Below, one piece after another: positions 50,652 to 59,659 of a DNA stretch of 64,000 nt. The stretch lies in NCBI RefSeq assembly GCF_000688475.1, contig NZ_JIAN01000005.1, forward strand, positions 372,001 to 436,000, written 5' to 3'. The stretch's first letter is position 1. Every line of letters begins with the position of its first letter. The position numbers and the translations under genes were made by a program. Below the pieces are notes generated by a model, which ran no database searches, was not told where the DNA came from, and worked only from the letters and a program-made list of their open reading frames with translations. This DNA is from Cellulomonas sp. URHE0023 (GTDB taxonomy: Bacteria; Actinomycetota; Actinomycetes; Actinomycetales; Cellulomonadaceae).

Positions 50652-50690
50652 CAGCGAGCCCCCCGGCCATGTCGACCGGGGGGCTCGCTG
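50652..50690. terminator. bidirectional terminator between lipoprotein gene and hppA
   Basis: 15-bp stem (arms CAGCGAGCCCCCCGG at 50652-50666 and its complement at 50676-50690) with a 9-nt loop between convergent genes, 8 bases past the hppA stop on its strand. Confidence 0.85.
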
Positions 50691-50698
50691 CGGTTGCG

Positions 50699-52996
50699 TC
50701 AGCGCGCGAGCAGCTTCTCGGCCTCGCGGGTCAGGTCCGCCTTGTCGTCGCGGGCAGCCCGGAGGCGGGACGCGATGACGGCACCGAACGCGATGAGCGC
50801 GGCCGCGGACGCGATCCCCAGGCGCAGCGCCGTGTTCGCCTCGTCACCCACCGAGACGGCCACGACGGCCGGCGCGATGAGCAGCGCGACCAGGTTCATG
50901 ACCTTGATCAGCGGGTTGATGGCCGGTCCGGCGGTGTCCTTGAACGGGTCACCGACCGTGTCGCCGATGACCGCCGCCGCGTGGGCGTCGGAGCCCTTGC
51001 CGCCGAAGTTGCCGTCCTCGACGATCTTCTTCGCGTTGTCCCAGGCACCGCCCGAGTTGGCCAGGAAGACGGCCATGAGCACGCCCGCGGCGATCGCGCC
51101 GCCGAGGAACCCGGCGAGCGGGCCGACCCCGAGACCGAAGCCGACCGCGATCGGGGCGAACGCCGCCAGGAGCCCCGGCGTCGCCAGCTCGCGCAGCGAG
51201 TCCCGCGTGCAGATGTCGACGACGCGGCCGTACTCCGGTCGCACGTCGTAGGTCATGATCCCGGGGTTGTCCCGGAACTGGCGGCGCACCTCGAACACGA
51301 TGGCGCCGGCCGCGCGCGTGACCGCGTCGATGGCCAGGCCCGAGAAGAGGAACACCGTCGCCCCGCCGAGGATGACGCCGACGAGCGTGACCGGGCTGAT
51401 GATCTGGTAGTTGAGCATGGCCTGCGCGAGGTCCCCGCCGACGGACCCGGTGATGTCGCCGAGCGCCGTCTGGACGGCGTCCGCGTAGGAACCGAACAGC
51501 GCGGTCGCGGCGAGCACGGCCGTCGCGATGGCGATGCCCTTGGTGACGGCCTTGGTGGTGTTCCCGACCGCGTCCAGGTCGGTGAGGATCTGCGCCCCCT
51601 CCGGCGTCACGTCACCGGACATCTCGGCGATGCCCTGCGCGTTGTCGCTGACCGGCCCGAACGTGTCCATCGCGACGATGACGCCCACCGTGGTCAGCAG
51701 ACCGCAGCCGGCCAGCGCGATGAGGAACAGGGCCAGTCCGATGGAGCCGCCGGCCAGGATGAATACCCCGCAGATCGCTGCGGCGATGATCCCGGCTGTG
51801 TAGACGGCGGACTCGAAGCCGACGCCGATGCCCGACAGGACGACCGTGGCGGCGCCCGTCAGAGTGGTGCGCGCGACGTGCAGCGTGGGCTTGCTCGTCG
51901 TGCCGGTGAAGTACCCCGTGACCCACAGGATCACGCCCGCGAGCACGACGCCGATGGCCACGGCGGCGGAGGCGATGAGCCGGGGGTCGCCCGCGTGGTC
52001 GGCCAGACCGGCAGCGACGCCGTCGATGCCCGCGAACGTGGAGGGCAGGTAGGTGAACGCTGCGACGGCCGACAGCAGGACGCCGACGAGGGCCGCGATG
52101 TAGAAGCCGCGGTTGATCGCGGTCAGGCCGGACTCGGCGCCACGGACGCGCGTGATCGCGACACCCAGGACGGCGACGACCGCGCCGATCGCCGTGACGA
52201 TCAGCGGGAACACGAGGCCCTGCTCGCCGAAGGCCGCCTTGCCCAGGATGAGCGCCGCGACGAGCGTGACCGCGTACGACTCGAACAGGTCGGCGGCCAT
52301 CCCGGCGCAGTCGCCCACGTTGTCCCCGACGTTGTCCGCGATGGTCGCCGCGTTGCGCGGGTCGTCCTCGGGGATGCCCTGCTCGACCTTGCCGACGAGG
52401 TCCGCGCCGACGTCGGCAGCCTTGGTGAAGATGCCGCCGCCGACCCGCATGAACATGGCCAGCAGTGCGGCGCCGAACCCGAAGCCCTCGAGCACGGCAG
52501 GTGCGTCCTGGTGGTAGATCAGGACGACGGACGACGCACCGAGCAGGCCGAGACCGACCACGCTCATACCCACGAACCCGCCGGTGCGGAACGCGATGCG
52601 CGCCCCCTCGGCACGCCCGCCCGCCTGCGACGCGGCAGCAGCGACCCGGACGTTCGCGCGCGTGGCGAGCCACATGCCGAGGTACCCGATGGTCGCGGAG
52701 AACACGGCGCCGACGAGGAAGAACGCCGAACGCCCCCACTTGACCCCCGTGTCACCGGGCAGCAGGAACAGGAGCGCGCACACGACCACCGCGAACACGG
52801 CCAGCGTGCGGAACTGGCGGCTCAGGTAGGCGGCCGCACCCTCCTGGACCGCCTTGGCGATGTCCTGCATCTTCTCGGTGCCCTCGCCCGCGGCGAGGAC
52901 CTGGCGACGAAGTACGACAGCGACGATGAGCGAAACGACGGCGATCGCCGCGATGACGCCGACGATCGCAAGGCTCGTGGACCCGAGCTCGACCAT
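50699..52996 (-). CDS. hppA: K+-independent H+-translocating pyrophosphatase
   Basis: 765-aa membrane pump that couples pyrophosphate hydrolysis to proton export; about 16 helices. The substrate-site motifs GGIFTKAADVGADLVGKVE (with DVGADLVGK), NVGDNVGDCAGMAADL and the late DNAKK/AAVIGDTVGDPFKDTAGP are present. GNTTKAVTKG has Lys at the position that marks the K+-independent class (Ala in K+-dependent enzymes). GAGGAGG before the ATG at 52996 decides the start. A TAGACT -10 box lies at 53073-53078, giving a ~70-nt leader. Confidence 0.96.
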   Translation of the reverse strand: MVELGSTSLAIVGVIAAIAVVSLIVAVVLRRQVLAAGEGTEKMQDIAKAVQEGAAAYLSRQFRTLAVFAVVVCALLFLLPGDTGVKWGRSAFFLVGAVFSATIGYLGMWLATRANVRVAAAASQAGGRAEGARIAFRTGGFVGMSVVGLGLLGASSVVLIYHQDAPAVLEGFGFGAALLAMFMRVGGGIFTKAADVGADLVGKVEQGIPEDDPRNAATIADNVGDNVGDCAGMAADLFESYAVTLVAALILGKAAFGEQGLVFPLIVTAIGAVVAVLGVAITRVRGAESGLTAINRGFYIAALVGVLLSAVAAFTYLPSTFAGIDGVAAGLADHAGDPRLIASAAVAIGVVLAGVILWVTGYFTGTTSKPTLHVARTTLTGAATVVLSGIGVGFESAVYTAGIIAAAICGVFILAGGSIGLALFLIALAGCGLLTTVGVIVAMDTFGPVSDNAQGIAEMSGDVTPEGAQILTDLDAVGNTTKAVTKGIAIATAVLAATALFGSYADAVQTALGDITGSVGGDLAQAMLNYQIISPVTLVGVILGGATVFLFSGLAIDAVTRAAGAIVFEVRRQFRDNPGIMTYDVRPEYGRVVDICTRDSLRELATPGLLAAFAPIAVGFGLGVGPLAGFLGGAIAAGVLMAVFLANSGGAWDNAKKIVEDGNFGGKGSDAHAAAVIGDTVGDPFKDTAGPAINPLIKVMNLVALLIAPAVVAVSVGDEANTALRLGIASAAALIAFGAVIASRLRAARDDKADLTREAEKLLAR

Positions 52997-53172
52997 GCAT
53001 CCTCCTCGACACCGGTGCGGACCCCCCGGACCGCTCCCCGTCAAAACGGCCCCGTTGCCGTGTGACCGGGCGAGTCTAGTCATAGAGATGTGACGTAGAT
53101 CGCACAGCGACGAGTCCATCGTGTGACAGGTGCGCGACGCGGCGGGGGAACCCCCTCGTCACGCGGCGCTGA

Positions 53173-53508
53173 TCACGAGCTGAGCGCGGCCTCGAGCGTG
53201 TCGTGGACCGTGAACACCTGTAGCAGGGCGGTGATGCGAAAGACTTTCAGCAGACGCTCGGAGTCGATGACCAGCTGGAGCGAACCACCCTGCAGGCGCA
53301 CCTTCTTGAGCACGCCCACGAGCACACCCAGGCCGGTCGAGTCCATGAACCGCACCTCCCGCAGGTCGATCACGAGGTCGGTGCGCTCGCGCTCCAGCAG
53401 GTTCGAGAGCTCGTCACGCAGAGCGTCGGCGCTGGAGACGTCGATCTCGCCCCGAACCTCGACGACGGTTCGGGGACCGATGTCCCGGCTGGTCACACGG
53501 ATATCCAC
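53173..53508 (-). CDS. STAS-domain anti-sigma factor antagonist
   Basis: 111-aa SpoIIAA-like protein: VVEVRGEIDVSSADALRDEL then VIDLREVRFMDSTGLGVLVGVLKKV with phosphorylatable Ser57 in DSTGLG. Such proteins release a sigma factor from its anti-sigma kinase when dephosphorylated. The GTG at 53508 has GAGAGG upstream; 8 extra codons are possible. No anti-sigma kinase or sigma factor gene is next to it, so its partner is elsewhere. Confidence 0.88.
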   Translation of the reverse strand: MDIRVTSRDIGPRTVVEVRGEIDVSSADALRDELSNLLERERTDLVIDLREVRFMDSTGLGVLVGVLKKVRLQGGSLQLVIDSERLLKVFRITALLQVFTVHDTLEAALSS

Positions 53509-53617
53509 GGATCGCCCCTCTCCCGAGAGCATTCAAACAGACTCGACCCCGTCGTCCCGGTGACGCGTGCACGACGTGCCGAGAATCGGCCGCCCCGGCA
53601 CGGCCGCGGACCAGGTG

Positions 53618-54463
53618 TCAGCCGAGGACGAACCGGACCCGGTCACCGGGACGCACCTGGCCGAGACTGTCGAGCGCGCGACGACGGACGACAGCGAGCA
53701 CCGGGTAGCCGCCCGTCACAGGGTGGTCGACGCCGAACACGACCGGCTGAGCGTCGGGCGGTATCTGCACAGCCCCCGGGACCAGACCGGCGGACGGCAG
53801 CTCCCGGTGCTCCGGACGAGCGACAGCGCTCCCGTCGAGCCGCAGCGCGACGCGGTTGGTCGCCGGTGTCACGACGTAGTCCCCGCTCGAGAGGACGACC
53901 AGGCCGTGGTCGAACCAGTCGGCCTGCGGTCCCGGCAGAACCGGCAGGACGACGTCCGTCGGCCAGCCGCCGGTCACAGCCAGGTCCACGACCGGCCACT
54001 CGTCGGGCGCCGGGCCGACGGGCAGGACGTCACCGGCCCCCACCGGTTCGGGACCGATCCCGGCCAGCTGGTCGGTGGAGCGGGAACCGAGGACCGACGG
54101 CACGTCGATCCCGCCCCGCACCGCGACGTAGGAACGCAGCCCGACCGGCGACGTACCCACCCGGAGCTCGGCGCCCGCGGCCAGCTCGAGGACGGCGTTG
54201 TGCGCGACCGGTGTGCCGTCGACCCACACCGGTCCCGGCGCGCCCGTCACTGCGACGGTCGTCGGGACGGTCACCTGGAACCGCAGCCCGCCGAGCAGCA
54301 CCTCCAGACCCGCCGCACCCGTGTCGTTGGCCACGAGCCGGTTGCCCAGCCGGAGCGACCCCGCGTCCGCGGCGCCCGAGCGTCCCACTCCGATGTGCGC
54401 CCACCCCGGCCGGCCGAGATCCTGGACCAGAGTGAGAACGCCGGGATCGAGGACCCGGATCAT
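53618..54463 (-). CDS. pxpC: 5-oxoprolinase subunit C / biotin-dependent carboxyltransferase-like
   Basis: 281-aa KipA/PxpC family protein: QDLGRPGWAHIGVGRSGAADAGSLRLGNRLV, RSYVAVRGGIDVPSVLGSRSTD and QPVVFGVDHPVTGGYPV are family landmarks. Part of the ATP-dependent 5-oxoprolinase that removes pyroglutamate. ATG overlaps the pxpB stop (ATGA). Last of pxpA-pxpB-pxpC. Confidence 0.92.
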   Translation of the reverse strand: MIRVLDPGVLTLVQDLGRPGWAHIGVGRSGAADAGSLRLGNRLVANDTGAAGLEVLLGGLRFQVTVPTTVAVTGAPGPVWVDGTPVAHNAVLELAAGAELRVGTSPVGLRSYVAVRGGIDVPSVLGSRSTDQLAGIGPEPVGAGDVLPVGPAPDEWPVVDLAVTGGWPTDVVLPVLPGPQADWFDHGLVVLSSGDYVVTPATNRVALRLDGSAVARPEHRELPSAGLVPGAVQIPPDAQPVVFGVDHPVTGGYPVLAVVRRRALDSLGQVRPGDRVRFVLG

Positions 54464-55146
54464 CGCCCGTCCCTCGCCACGAACCGGACGCGGGTTCCCG
54501 GTCGGAGCAGGGCAGGTGGGTCGCGGTCGACGTCGAAGAGTTGCGCGTCGCACCTGCCGAGCAGCCGCCAGCCGCCTGGGGTCGCCGCCGGGTAGACGGC
54601 CGTGAACTCGTCTGCGATCGCCACCGCCCCGGCCGGGACCTTCTGGCGTGGTGACGCCAACCGCGGCACCCGCAGGGCAGCGTCGAGGCCGGTCAGGTAC
54701 GCGAAGCCGGGCATGAAGCCGCCGAAGGCGACCGTGTACTGCCCTGCGGCGTGCCGGGCGACGACCTGCGCGACGGTGAGCCCCGTCAGCTCGGCGACGT
54801 CGTCGAGGTCATCGCCGTCGTAGGTGACCTCGAGCTCCACGGTCTCGGTCTCGGCGTGCACGGTCGACGTGGGACGGTGCGTCCAGGCCTGCGCGACGGC
54901 GGTTGCGAGGGCCCCGGGGTCGCCCTCGTCGGCCACCCGCAGGAGCAGCGTGCGAGCCGCCGGGACCTGGTCCACGACCGCCGCGAACGCACCCGGCGCC
55001 GACCCGTCGCGCAGCGCCCAGATCGCCGAGTCCAGGGCCTGGACCGCGGCCAGGTCGGCAAGCTCGACGAGCACCGCACCGTCCCCGAACGGAACGACCC
55101 GCGGTCCGTCGAGCTGTTCGTCGGCCGGTCGCTCGGCCTGCGTCAT
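54460..55146 (-). CDS. pxpB: 5-oxoprolinase subunit B (KipI-like)
   Basis: 228-aa protein with the allophanate hydrolase subunit 1 domain: FGDGAVLVEL, VAFGGFMPGFAYLTGL, PRLASPRQKVPAGAVAIA and GGWRLLGRC. Works with PxpC as the catalytic core. Starts ATGA-overlapped with pxpA. The alternative, a KipI-type sporulation kinase inhibitor, is unlikely because pxpA is adjacent. Confidence 0.92.
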   Translation of the reverse strand: MTQAERPADEQLDGPRVVPFGDGAVLVELADLAAVQALDSAIWALRDGSAPGAFAAVVDQVPAARTLLLRVADEGDPGALATAVAQAWTHRPTSTVHAETETVELEVTYDGDDLDDVAELTGLTVAQVVARHAAGQYTVAFGGFMPGFAYLTGLDAALRVPRLASPRQKVPAGAVAIADEFTAVYPAATPGGWRLLGRCDAQLFDVDRDPPALLRPGTRVRFVARDGR

Positions 55147-55904
55147 GGTGCCGTGAACGGCTGGACCAGGATGCCTGAGCCCTCCAGGGTGCGGCGGACG
55201 GTCCTCGCCAGGTCCAGCGCACCAGGGGTGTCCGAGTGGACGCACACCGACTCCGCCCGCACCTCGACGTCCGTGCCGTCCACGGTCGTCACGACGCCCT
55301 CGTCGACCATCCGGACCACGCGCGCCGCGACCTGCGCCGCATCGGTGATGACAGCACCCTCCTGCGAACGCGGGACCAGCGTCCCGTCGTGCCGGTAGGC
55401 GCGGTCGGCGAACGCCTCGGGGACCGTGCGCAGGCCCTTCGCGGCCGCGAGCGCCAGCACGGCCGAGCCAGGCAGCCCGACCACCGGCAGGTGCACCGCC
55501 TCCACGACCGCCCGGGCGTGCCCCTCGTGATCGACGACCGCGTTGTACAGGGCACCGTGCGGCTTCACGTACGCCACGGTCGCGCCGACCATGCGGGCGA
55601 CGGCTTCCAGCGCACCCAGCTGGTAGGCCACCTGAGCCCGGAGCACGTCGTGGGGGACGTCGAGGGCGCGTCGACCGAAGTGCTCACGGTCCAGGTACGA
55701 GACGTGCGCACCGACCGGCACCCCGCGGACCGCTGCGGCGCGGCACACCGCCGCCATGACCCGGGCGTCACCCGCGTGGAACCCGCAGGCCACGTTCGCG
55801 CTCGTCACGACGTCCAGCAGCAGGCTGTCGAGACCGTCCTCGCCCGGCTCCCACGGGTCGATGTCCTCGCCGAGGTCGCAGTTCAGGTCGATGCTGGCCG
55901 CCAT
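55143..55904 (-). CDS. pxpA: 5-oxoprolinase subunit A (LamB/YcsF family)
   Basis: 253-aa TIM-barrel subunit: IDLNCDLGED at the N terminus, ANVACGFHAGDARVM, VGAHVSYLDREHFGRRA, VKPHGALYN and CVHSDTP. Acts with PxpB/C to convert 5-oxoproline to glutamate using ATP. CAGGAT six nt before the ATG suggests leaderless initiation, back to back with the helicase promoter. Confidence 0.94.
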   Translation of the reverse strand: MAASIDLNCDLGEDIDPWEPGEDGLDSLLLDVVTSANVACGFHAGDARVMAAVCRAAAVRGVPVGAHVSYLDREHFGRRALDVPHDVLRAQVAYQLGALEAVARMVGATVAYVKPHGALYNAVVDHEGHARAVVEAVHLPVVGLPGSAVLALAAAKGLRTVPEAFADRAYRHDGTLVPRSQEGAVITDAAQVAARVVRMVDEGVVTTVDGTDVEVRAESVCVHSDTPGALDLARTVRRTLEGSGILVQPFTAP

Positions 55905-55910
55905 ACCCTG

Positions 55911-55966
55911 ATCCTGCCAGCGCATCCGACCCGCGCCACGCCGGTGCGGGGACGGCCTGCGAGGAT
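55911..55966. promoter_or_regulatory. divergent leaderless -10 boxes of pxpA and the helicase
   Basis: CAGGAT on the minus strand (55911-55916), 6 nt from pxpA ATG, and GAGGAT on the plus strand (55961-55966), 6 nt from the helicase GTG. Both keep A at position 2 and T at position 6. Confidence 0.45.
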
Positions 55967-55972
55967 GAGCCC

Positions 55973-58495
55973 GTGGTGGGAACCGGCGAGCTGCTCGACG
56001 TCTTGCTCGCCGGAGGCCGACGCGCCGACCGGCTGACGCACGTGAGGCACCTGCCCGCGCGGGCGGGCACCCAGGGCGACTGGCCGTCCTGGGCCGACCC
56101 GGACCTCGTCCGGGGGTACCGGGCGCTCGGGGTGGAACGCCCGTGGACGCACCAGGTCTCGGCGGCCGACGCGGCGTGGTCCGGTCGGCACACGGTGCTC
56201 GCCACGTCCACCGGCTCGGGCAAGTCGCTCGCCTTCTGGCTGCCCGCACTCTCCCGAGTCCGCGCCGCGGCGGCACGCTCGACGCTCGACCCCGGACGCA
56301 TCGAGACACTCGCCCGTCGTGCCACGACGCTCTACCTCTGCCCCACCAAGGCCCTCGCCGCGGACCAGCTCGTCGCACTCGACCGGCTGCTCGTCGCGTC
56401 GCGCACGCCGGACACGCGCATCGCGACCTGTGACGGGGACACGTCGCTCGAGGAACGGCGCTGGGTGCAGGAGTATGCGGACGTCGTGCTCACCAATCCC
56501 GACTTCCTGCACTTCGCGCTCCTGCCGCAGCACCGGCGCTGGGCGCGGCTGCTCGGGTCGCTGCAGTTCGTGGTCCTCGACGAGTGCCACGCGTTCCGAG
56601 GCGTCTTCGGTGCGCACGTCGGCCTGGTCCTGCGTCGGCTGCGCCGCCTGGCCGAGTCCTACGGTGCGACGCCGACGTTCCTGCTGGCCTCCGCAACCAC
56701 GGCCGATCCCGCCGTCAGCGCCGCCCGGCTGGTCGGCGTCGACCCGGCCGAGGTCACGGCGGTGACCACCGACGCGTCGCCCGCGGGCCGCAAGACGTTC
56801 GTCCTGTGGCAGCCGCCCGAGCTTCCCGGAGTCTCCTCCCCGGTGTCCGACGACGACCCGTGGGCCAGCGACCTCGCGGTTCCGACCCCGGCCCGCGCAC
56901 CGGACTCGCTGGGACCGCCCGAGCCCGACGACGTCTGGAATGCGCCGGCGCGTGTGCCCGGCTCGGGGCCGCTCGGCACCGGTGAGCGCGTGGTGAGCGA
57001 ACCCGCCGACCGCCCCCGCCGCACCGCGACCGCCGAGATCGCCGACCTGCTGACCGACCTGACGATCGCCGGCGCCCGCACGCTGGCCTTCACCCGGTCA
57101 CGTCGCGGCGCCGAGTCCGTCGCGGCATCGACACGCGCGCACCTCGAAGAGGTCGACCCGTCGCTCGCCCGAGCCGTCTCGGCGTACCGCGGCGGCTACC
57201 TGCCCGAGGAGCGGCGTGCGCTCGAGCAGGCGATCCGGACCGGGTCCCTCCTGTCCCTGGCCACCACGAACGCCCTCGAGCTCGGCGTCGACATCTCCGG
57301 CCTCGACGCCGTGCTCATCGCCGGATGGCCGGGGACGCGCGTCTCGCTGTGGCAGCAGGCCGGCCGCGCGGGCCGGGCGGGCGCCGACGGTCTCGTCGCG
57401 CTCGTCGCCCGTGAGGACCCCCTCGACACGTTCCTCGTGCACCACCCGGAGGCCATCTTCGACGCCCCCGTCGAGGCGACAGTCTTCGACACCACCAACC
57501 CTTACGTCCTGGCCCCGCACCTGTGCGCCGCGGCGGCCGAGCTGCCGCTGCGGTTCGAGGAGCTGGACCGCTTCGGCCCGCGCACGTCGGAGCTGCTCGC
57601 AGAGCTGGTCGAGCGCGGTGCACTCCGCCGACGGCCGTCGGGGTGGTACTGGACCCGCAACGAGGTCGCGAGCCGGCTGACCGACCTGCGCGGTTCGGGT
57701 GGCGAACCGGTCCGGGTCGTCGAGTCCGTCACGGGCCGCCTGCTGGGCACGGTCGACGCCGCCTCAGCGGACTCGACGGTGCACACCGGCGCCGTCTACG
57801 TGCACCAGGGAGCAACGTTCGTCGTCGACGAGCTGCGCCTGGAGGACGGCGTCGCGCTCGTCACCCGGCGGGACGTCGACTACGGCACCTGGTCACGGAA
57901 CGCCACGAGCACCGAGATCCGCTCCGTAGACGCGGAGGTCCCCTGGGGGCCGGTCACCTGGGGGTTCGGCGCTGTCGACGTCACGACCCAGGTGACCGGC
58001 TACCAGCGCAAACGGATCCCCGACCTGCAGATCCTGCGCAACGAGACGCTGGACCTGCCCGAGCGGACGCTGCGGACGACCGCGGTCTGGTGGACCGCGC
58101 CCCCGTCCGTCCTCGAAGCGGCGGGCGTCGACGCGGAGACAGCCCCCGGCGCGCTGCACGCCGCCGAGCACGCATCCATCGGCCTGCTGCCGCTGCTCGC
58201 CACCTGTGACCGCTGGGACCTCGGCGGCTTGTCCACCGCGCTGCACGCGGACACCGGGGTGGCGACGGTCTTCGTGCACGACGGCTACCCCGGCGGTGCC
58301 GGCTTCGCTGAGCGCGGGTTCGCACTCGGGGCGACCTGGCTGCGAGCCACCCGAGACGCGATCGCCGCGTGCCGGTGCGTCTCGGGGTGCCCGGCGTGCG
58401 TCCAGTCCCCGAAGTGCGGCAACGGCAACAACCCCCTCGAGAAGGCCGCCGCGGTCCGCCTGCTCGACGCGGTCATCGCGCACGCGCCCGCCTGA
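55973..58495 (+). CDS. DEAD/DEAH-box helicase with DUF1998 domain (MrfA/Hrq1-like)
   Basis: 840-aa superfamily 2 DNA helicase. Walker A TSTGSGKS at 78-85, DECH box (VVLDECHAFRG, ~203), motif III LLASATT, motif V TTNALELGVDISG and motif VI QQAGRAGRAG. The C terminus has the DUF1998 zinc-binding cluster CRCVSGCPACVQSPKC (~803-818). MrfA of Bacillus, with exonuclease MrfB, repairs mitomycin C damage; no MrfB-like gene was seen here. GTG start after a GAGGAT box; a second GTG at 55976 is possible. Convergent with the tad locus, as in mycobacteria (Rv3649). Confidence 0.93.
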   Translation: MVGTGELLDVLLAGGRRADRLTHVRHLPARAGTQGDWPSWADPDLVRGYRALGVERPWTHQVSAADAAWSGRHTVLATSTGSGKSLAFWLPALSRVRAAAARSTLDPGRIETLARRATTLYLCPTKALAADQLVALDRLLVASRTPDTRIATCDGDTSLEERRWVQEYADVVLTNPDFLHFALLPQHRRWARLLGSLQFVVLDECHAFRGVFGAHVGLVLRRLRRLAESYGATPTFLLASATTADPAVSAARLVGVDPAEVTAVTTDASPAGRKTFVLWQPPELPGVSSPVSDDDPWASDLAVPTPARAPDSLGPPEPDDVWNAPARVPGSGPLGTGERVVSEPADRPRRTATAEIADLLTDLTIAGARTLAFTRSRRGAESVAASTRAHLEEVDPSLARAVSAYRGGYLPEERRALEQAIRTGSLLSLATTNALELGVDISGLDAVLIAGWPGTRVSLWQQAGRAGRAGADGLVALVAREDPLDTFLVHHPEAIFDAPVEATVFDTTNPYVLAPHLCAAAAELPLRFEELDRFGPRTSELLAELVERGALRRRPSGWYWTRNEVASRLTDLRGSGGEPVRVVESVTGRLLGTVDAASADSTVHTGAVYVHQGATFVVDELRLEDGVALVTRRDVDYGTWSRNATSTEIRSVDAEVPWGPVTWGFGAVDVTTQVTGYQRKRIPDLQILRNETLDLPERTLRTTAVWWTAPPSVLEAAGVDAETAPGALHAAEHASIGLLPLLATCDRWDLGGLSTALHADTGVATVFVHDGYPGGAGFAERGFALGATWLRATRDAIAACRCVSGCPACVQSPKCGNGNNPLEKAAAVRLLDAVIAHAPA

Positions 58496-58519
58496 CGCGG
58501 CGCTCGCTCCCGGTGGGAT

Positions 58520-58909
58520 TCACTCGCGGGCCGACGCCGGACCTGCGCGCGCTTCGGCCGAGGCGACGCCGACACGCGTCGGCACCACGACCCGCACACG
58601 GACGACAGCTGCGCCCTCGTCCTGGCACACCGAGAGCCGCCCACCGTTGCGCGTCGCCGTCTGCGCCGCGATCTCGCACGGGTCCCCGCCGGCGACCGGC
58701 AGCAGCTGGGACGCCCCAGCGATCGCGGCAAGGTCGGCGGCGGCCTGCGCGCGTCCGCGCGCGGACTGTGCCGACGCCAGCACTCCTAGGAACGCCGCCA
58801 TGAACATCACGACGCAGACCAGACCCAGCAGGAGCACGGTTCCGGACCCATCGTCCCCGGACGGCCTACGCCGTCCGCGCCCGCTGGAGCGTGCGTGAGA
58901 TCCGTTCAC
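58520..58909 (-). CDS. TadE/TadG-like membrane protein (helicase/secretion neighbourhood)
   Basis: 129-aa protein with a basic N terminus, one helix (about residues 25-50; GSGTVLLLGLVCVVMFMAAFLGVL) and a small extracellular domain with Cys pair (GDPCEIAAQ, LSVCQDEG). SARGRAQAAADLAAIAGAS matches the actinobacterial Rv3654c-type family found between tad genes and the helicase. GTG overlaps the TadE stop (GTGA). Last gene of the tad operon. Confidence 0.8.
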   Translation of the reverse strand: MNGSHARSSGRGRRRPSGDDGSGTVLLLGLVCVVMFMAAFLGVLASAQSARGRAQAAADLAAIAGASQLLPVAGGDPCEIAAQTATRNGGRLSVCQDEGAAVVRVRVVVPTRVGVASAEARAGPASARE

Positions 58910-59241
58910 GGCTCGTCCCGCGCCACGGACGTCGACGCGGCACGCAACGGGACGCCCCGCCACGGGCCGACGGCGTCGGTCACCGTGACGCGGGCCCAGC
59001 CGTCGGACCGCGCCACGCTCACGTCGGCGTGCGCACCCGCGACCCTGCGTGCGGTCGCCACCACGGTCGTGTCGTCCTCGCCGAGGGCCGCCGACCGTGC
59101 GCCCGCCCGCGCGCCGTCCGCGCAGCGTGCCTGCGTGATCGCCGCCGACGAGACGGCGAGGAGCGCGACAAGGACGAGCACGACGGCCGGCAGACCGACC
59201 GCCAGCTCAGCGGTGACGCTCCCCCGGTCCCGCGGGCTCAC
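58906..59241 (-). CDS. TadE-family minor pilin
   Basis: 111-aa pseudopilin: short basic start, GSVTAELAVGLPAVVLVLVALL (TadE helix with the conserved Glu after the processing region), ARCADGARAGARSAA and a small C-terminal domain. The GTG overlaps the stop of the upstream pilin gene (GTGA). Probably a minor component of the Flp/Tad pilus or a secretion channel. Confidence 0.85.
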   Translation of the reverse strand: MSPRDRGSVTAELAVGLPAVVLVLVALLAVSSAAITQARCADGARAGARSAALGEDDTTVVATARRVAGAHADVSVARSDGWARVTVTDAVGPWRGVPLRAASTSVARDEP

Positions 59242-59567
59242 TGGCCCAGGGCCTGGCGGATGATGGCGAGCAGGAAGCCCTTCACCTCGTTGCCCCGCAG
59301 GATCACCACGAGCAGGCCGGCGAACCCGACCGCCGCGAGCGTCGCGATCGCGTACTCGGCGGTCGCCATGCCGGCCTCTGCGAGCTCGTCGCGCACATGG
59401 CGACCCCGCTCGCGCACGGCCCGCGAGAAGGCGGGGAAGACCGCTCGACGCCGGGTGACCGGCCGAGGGTCGAGGACGTGCGCCGACCGCTCGGCCGCCA
59501 TCGGCTCCTGCCGCGGCGGTGCCACCCCGTCCGTTGCCGCACCCCTTGGATCCGCGCTGCCCACCAT
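59238..59567 (-). CDS. DUF4244 Flp-like pilin
   Basis: 109-aa protein with an unusually long N-terminal part (~66 residues) before the Flp-like segment AEAGMATAEYAIATLAAVGFAGLLVVILRG; the Glu-Tyr after a small residue run is the Flp hallmark. Ends in a short FLLAIIRQALGQ tail. GAGGAGAAGG before the ATG is the best ribosome binding site in the locus, consistent with a higher need for the structural subunit. Confidence 0.85.
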   Translation of the reverse strand: MVGSADPRGAATDGVAPPRQEPMAAERSAHVLDPRPVTRRRAVFPAFSRAVRERGRHVRDELAEAGMATAEYAIATLAAVGFAGLLVVILRGNEVKGFLLAIIRQALGQ

Positions 59568-59640
59568 GTCCTTCTCCTCTCGTCGAGACTTCGCCGTCTG
59601 GCGTCCGACCAGAGTCGGCCGCCGGGCCGGCCTGCGACGG

Positions 59641-59659
59641 GCTCCGGACGGGCCGGAGC
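59641..59659 (-). other. hairpin between tadC and the Flp-like pilin gene
   Basis: GCTCCGG and CCGGAGC form a perfect 7-bp stem with a 5-nt loop in the only sizeable gap (124 bases) inside the tad locus. It could be an attenuator or an RNA processing site that raises pilin over machinery expression. No clear promoter was seen. Confidence 0.45.

Noticed and set aside
53090..53107. CRP- or Rex-like site TGTGACGTAGATCGCACA upstream of hppA
   Set aside because: The TGTG and CACA arms are 10 bases apart, not the 8 required by either consensus, and inner positions do not match.
54460..55146. Annotation of the pxpB/pxpC pair as urea carboxylase/allophanate hydrolase or KipI/KipA sporulation inhibitor
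   Set aside because: pxpA overlaps directly and completes the 5-oxoprolinase gene set; there are no urea-carboxylase or sporulation genes nearby.
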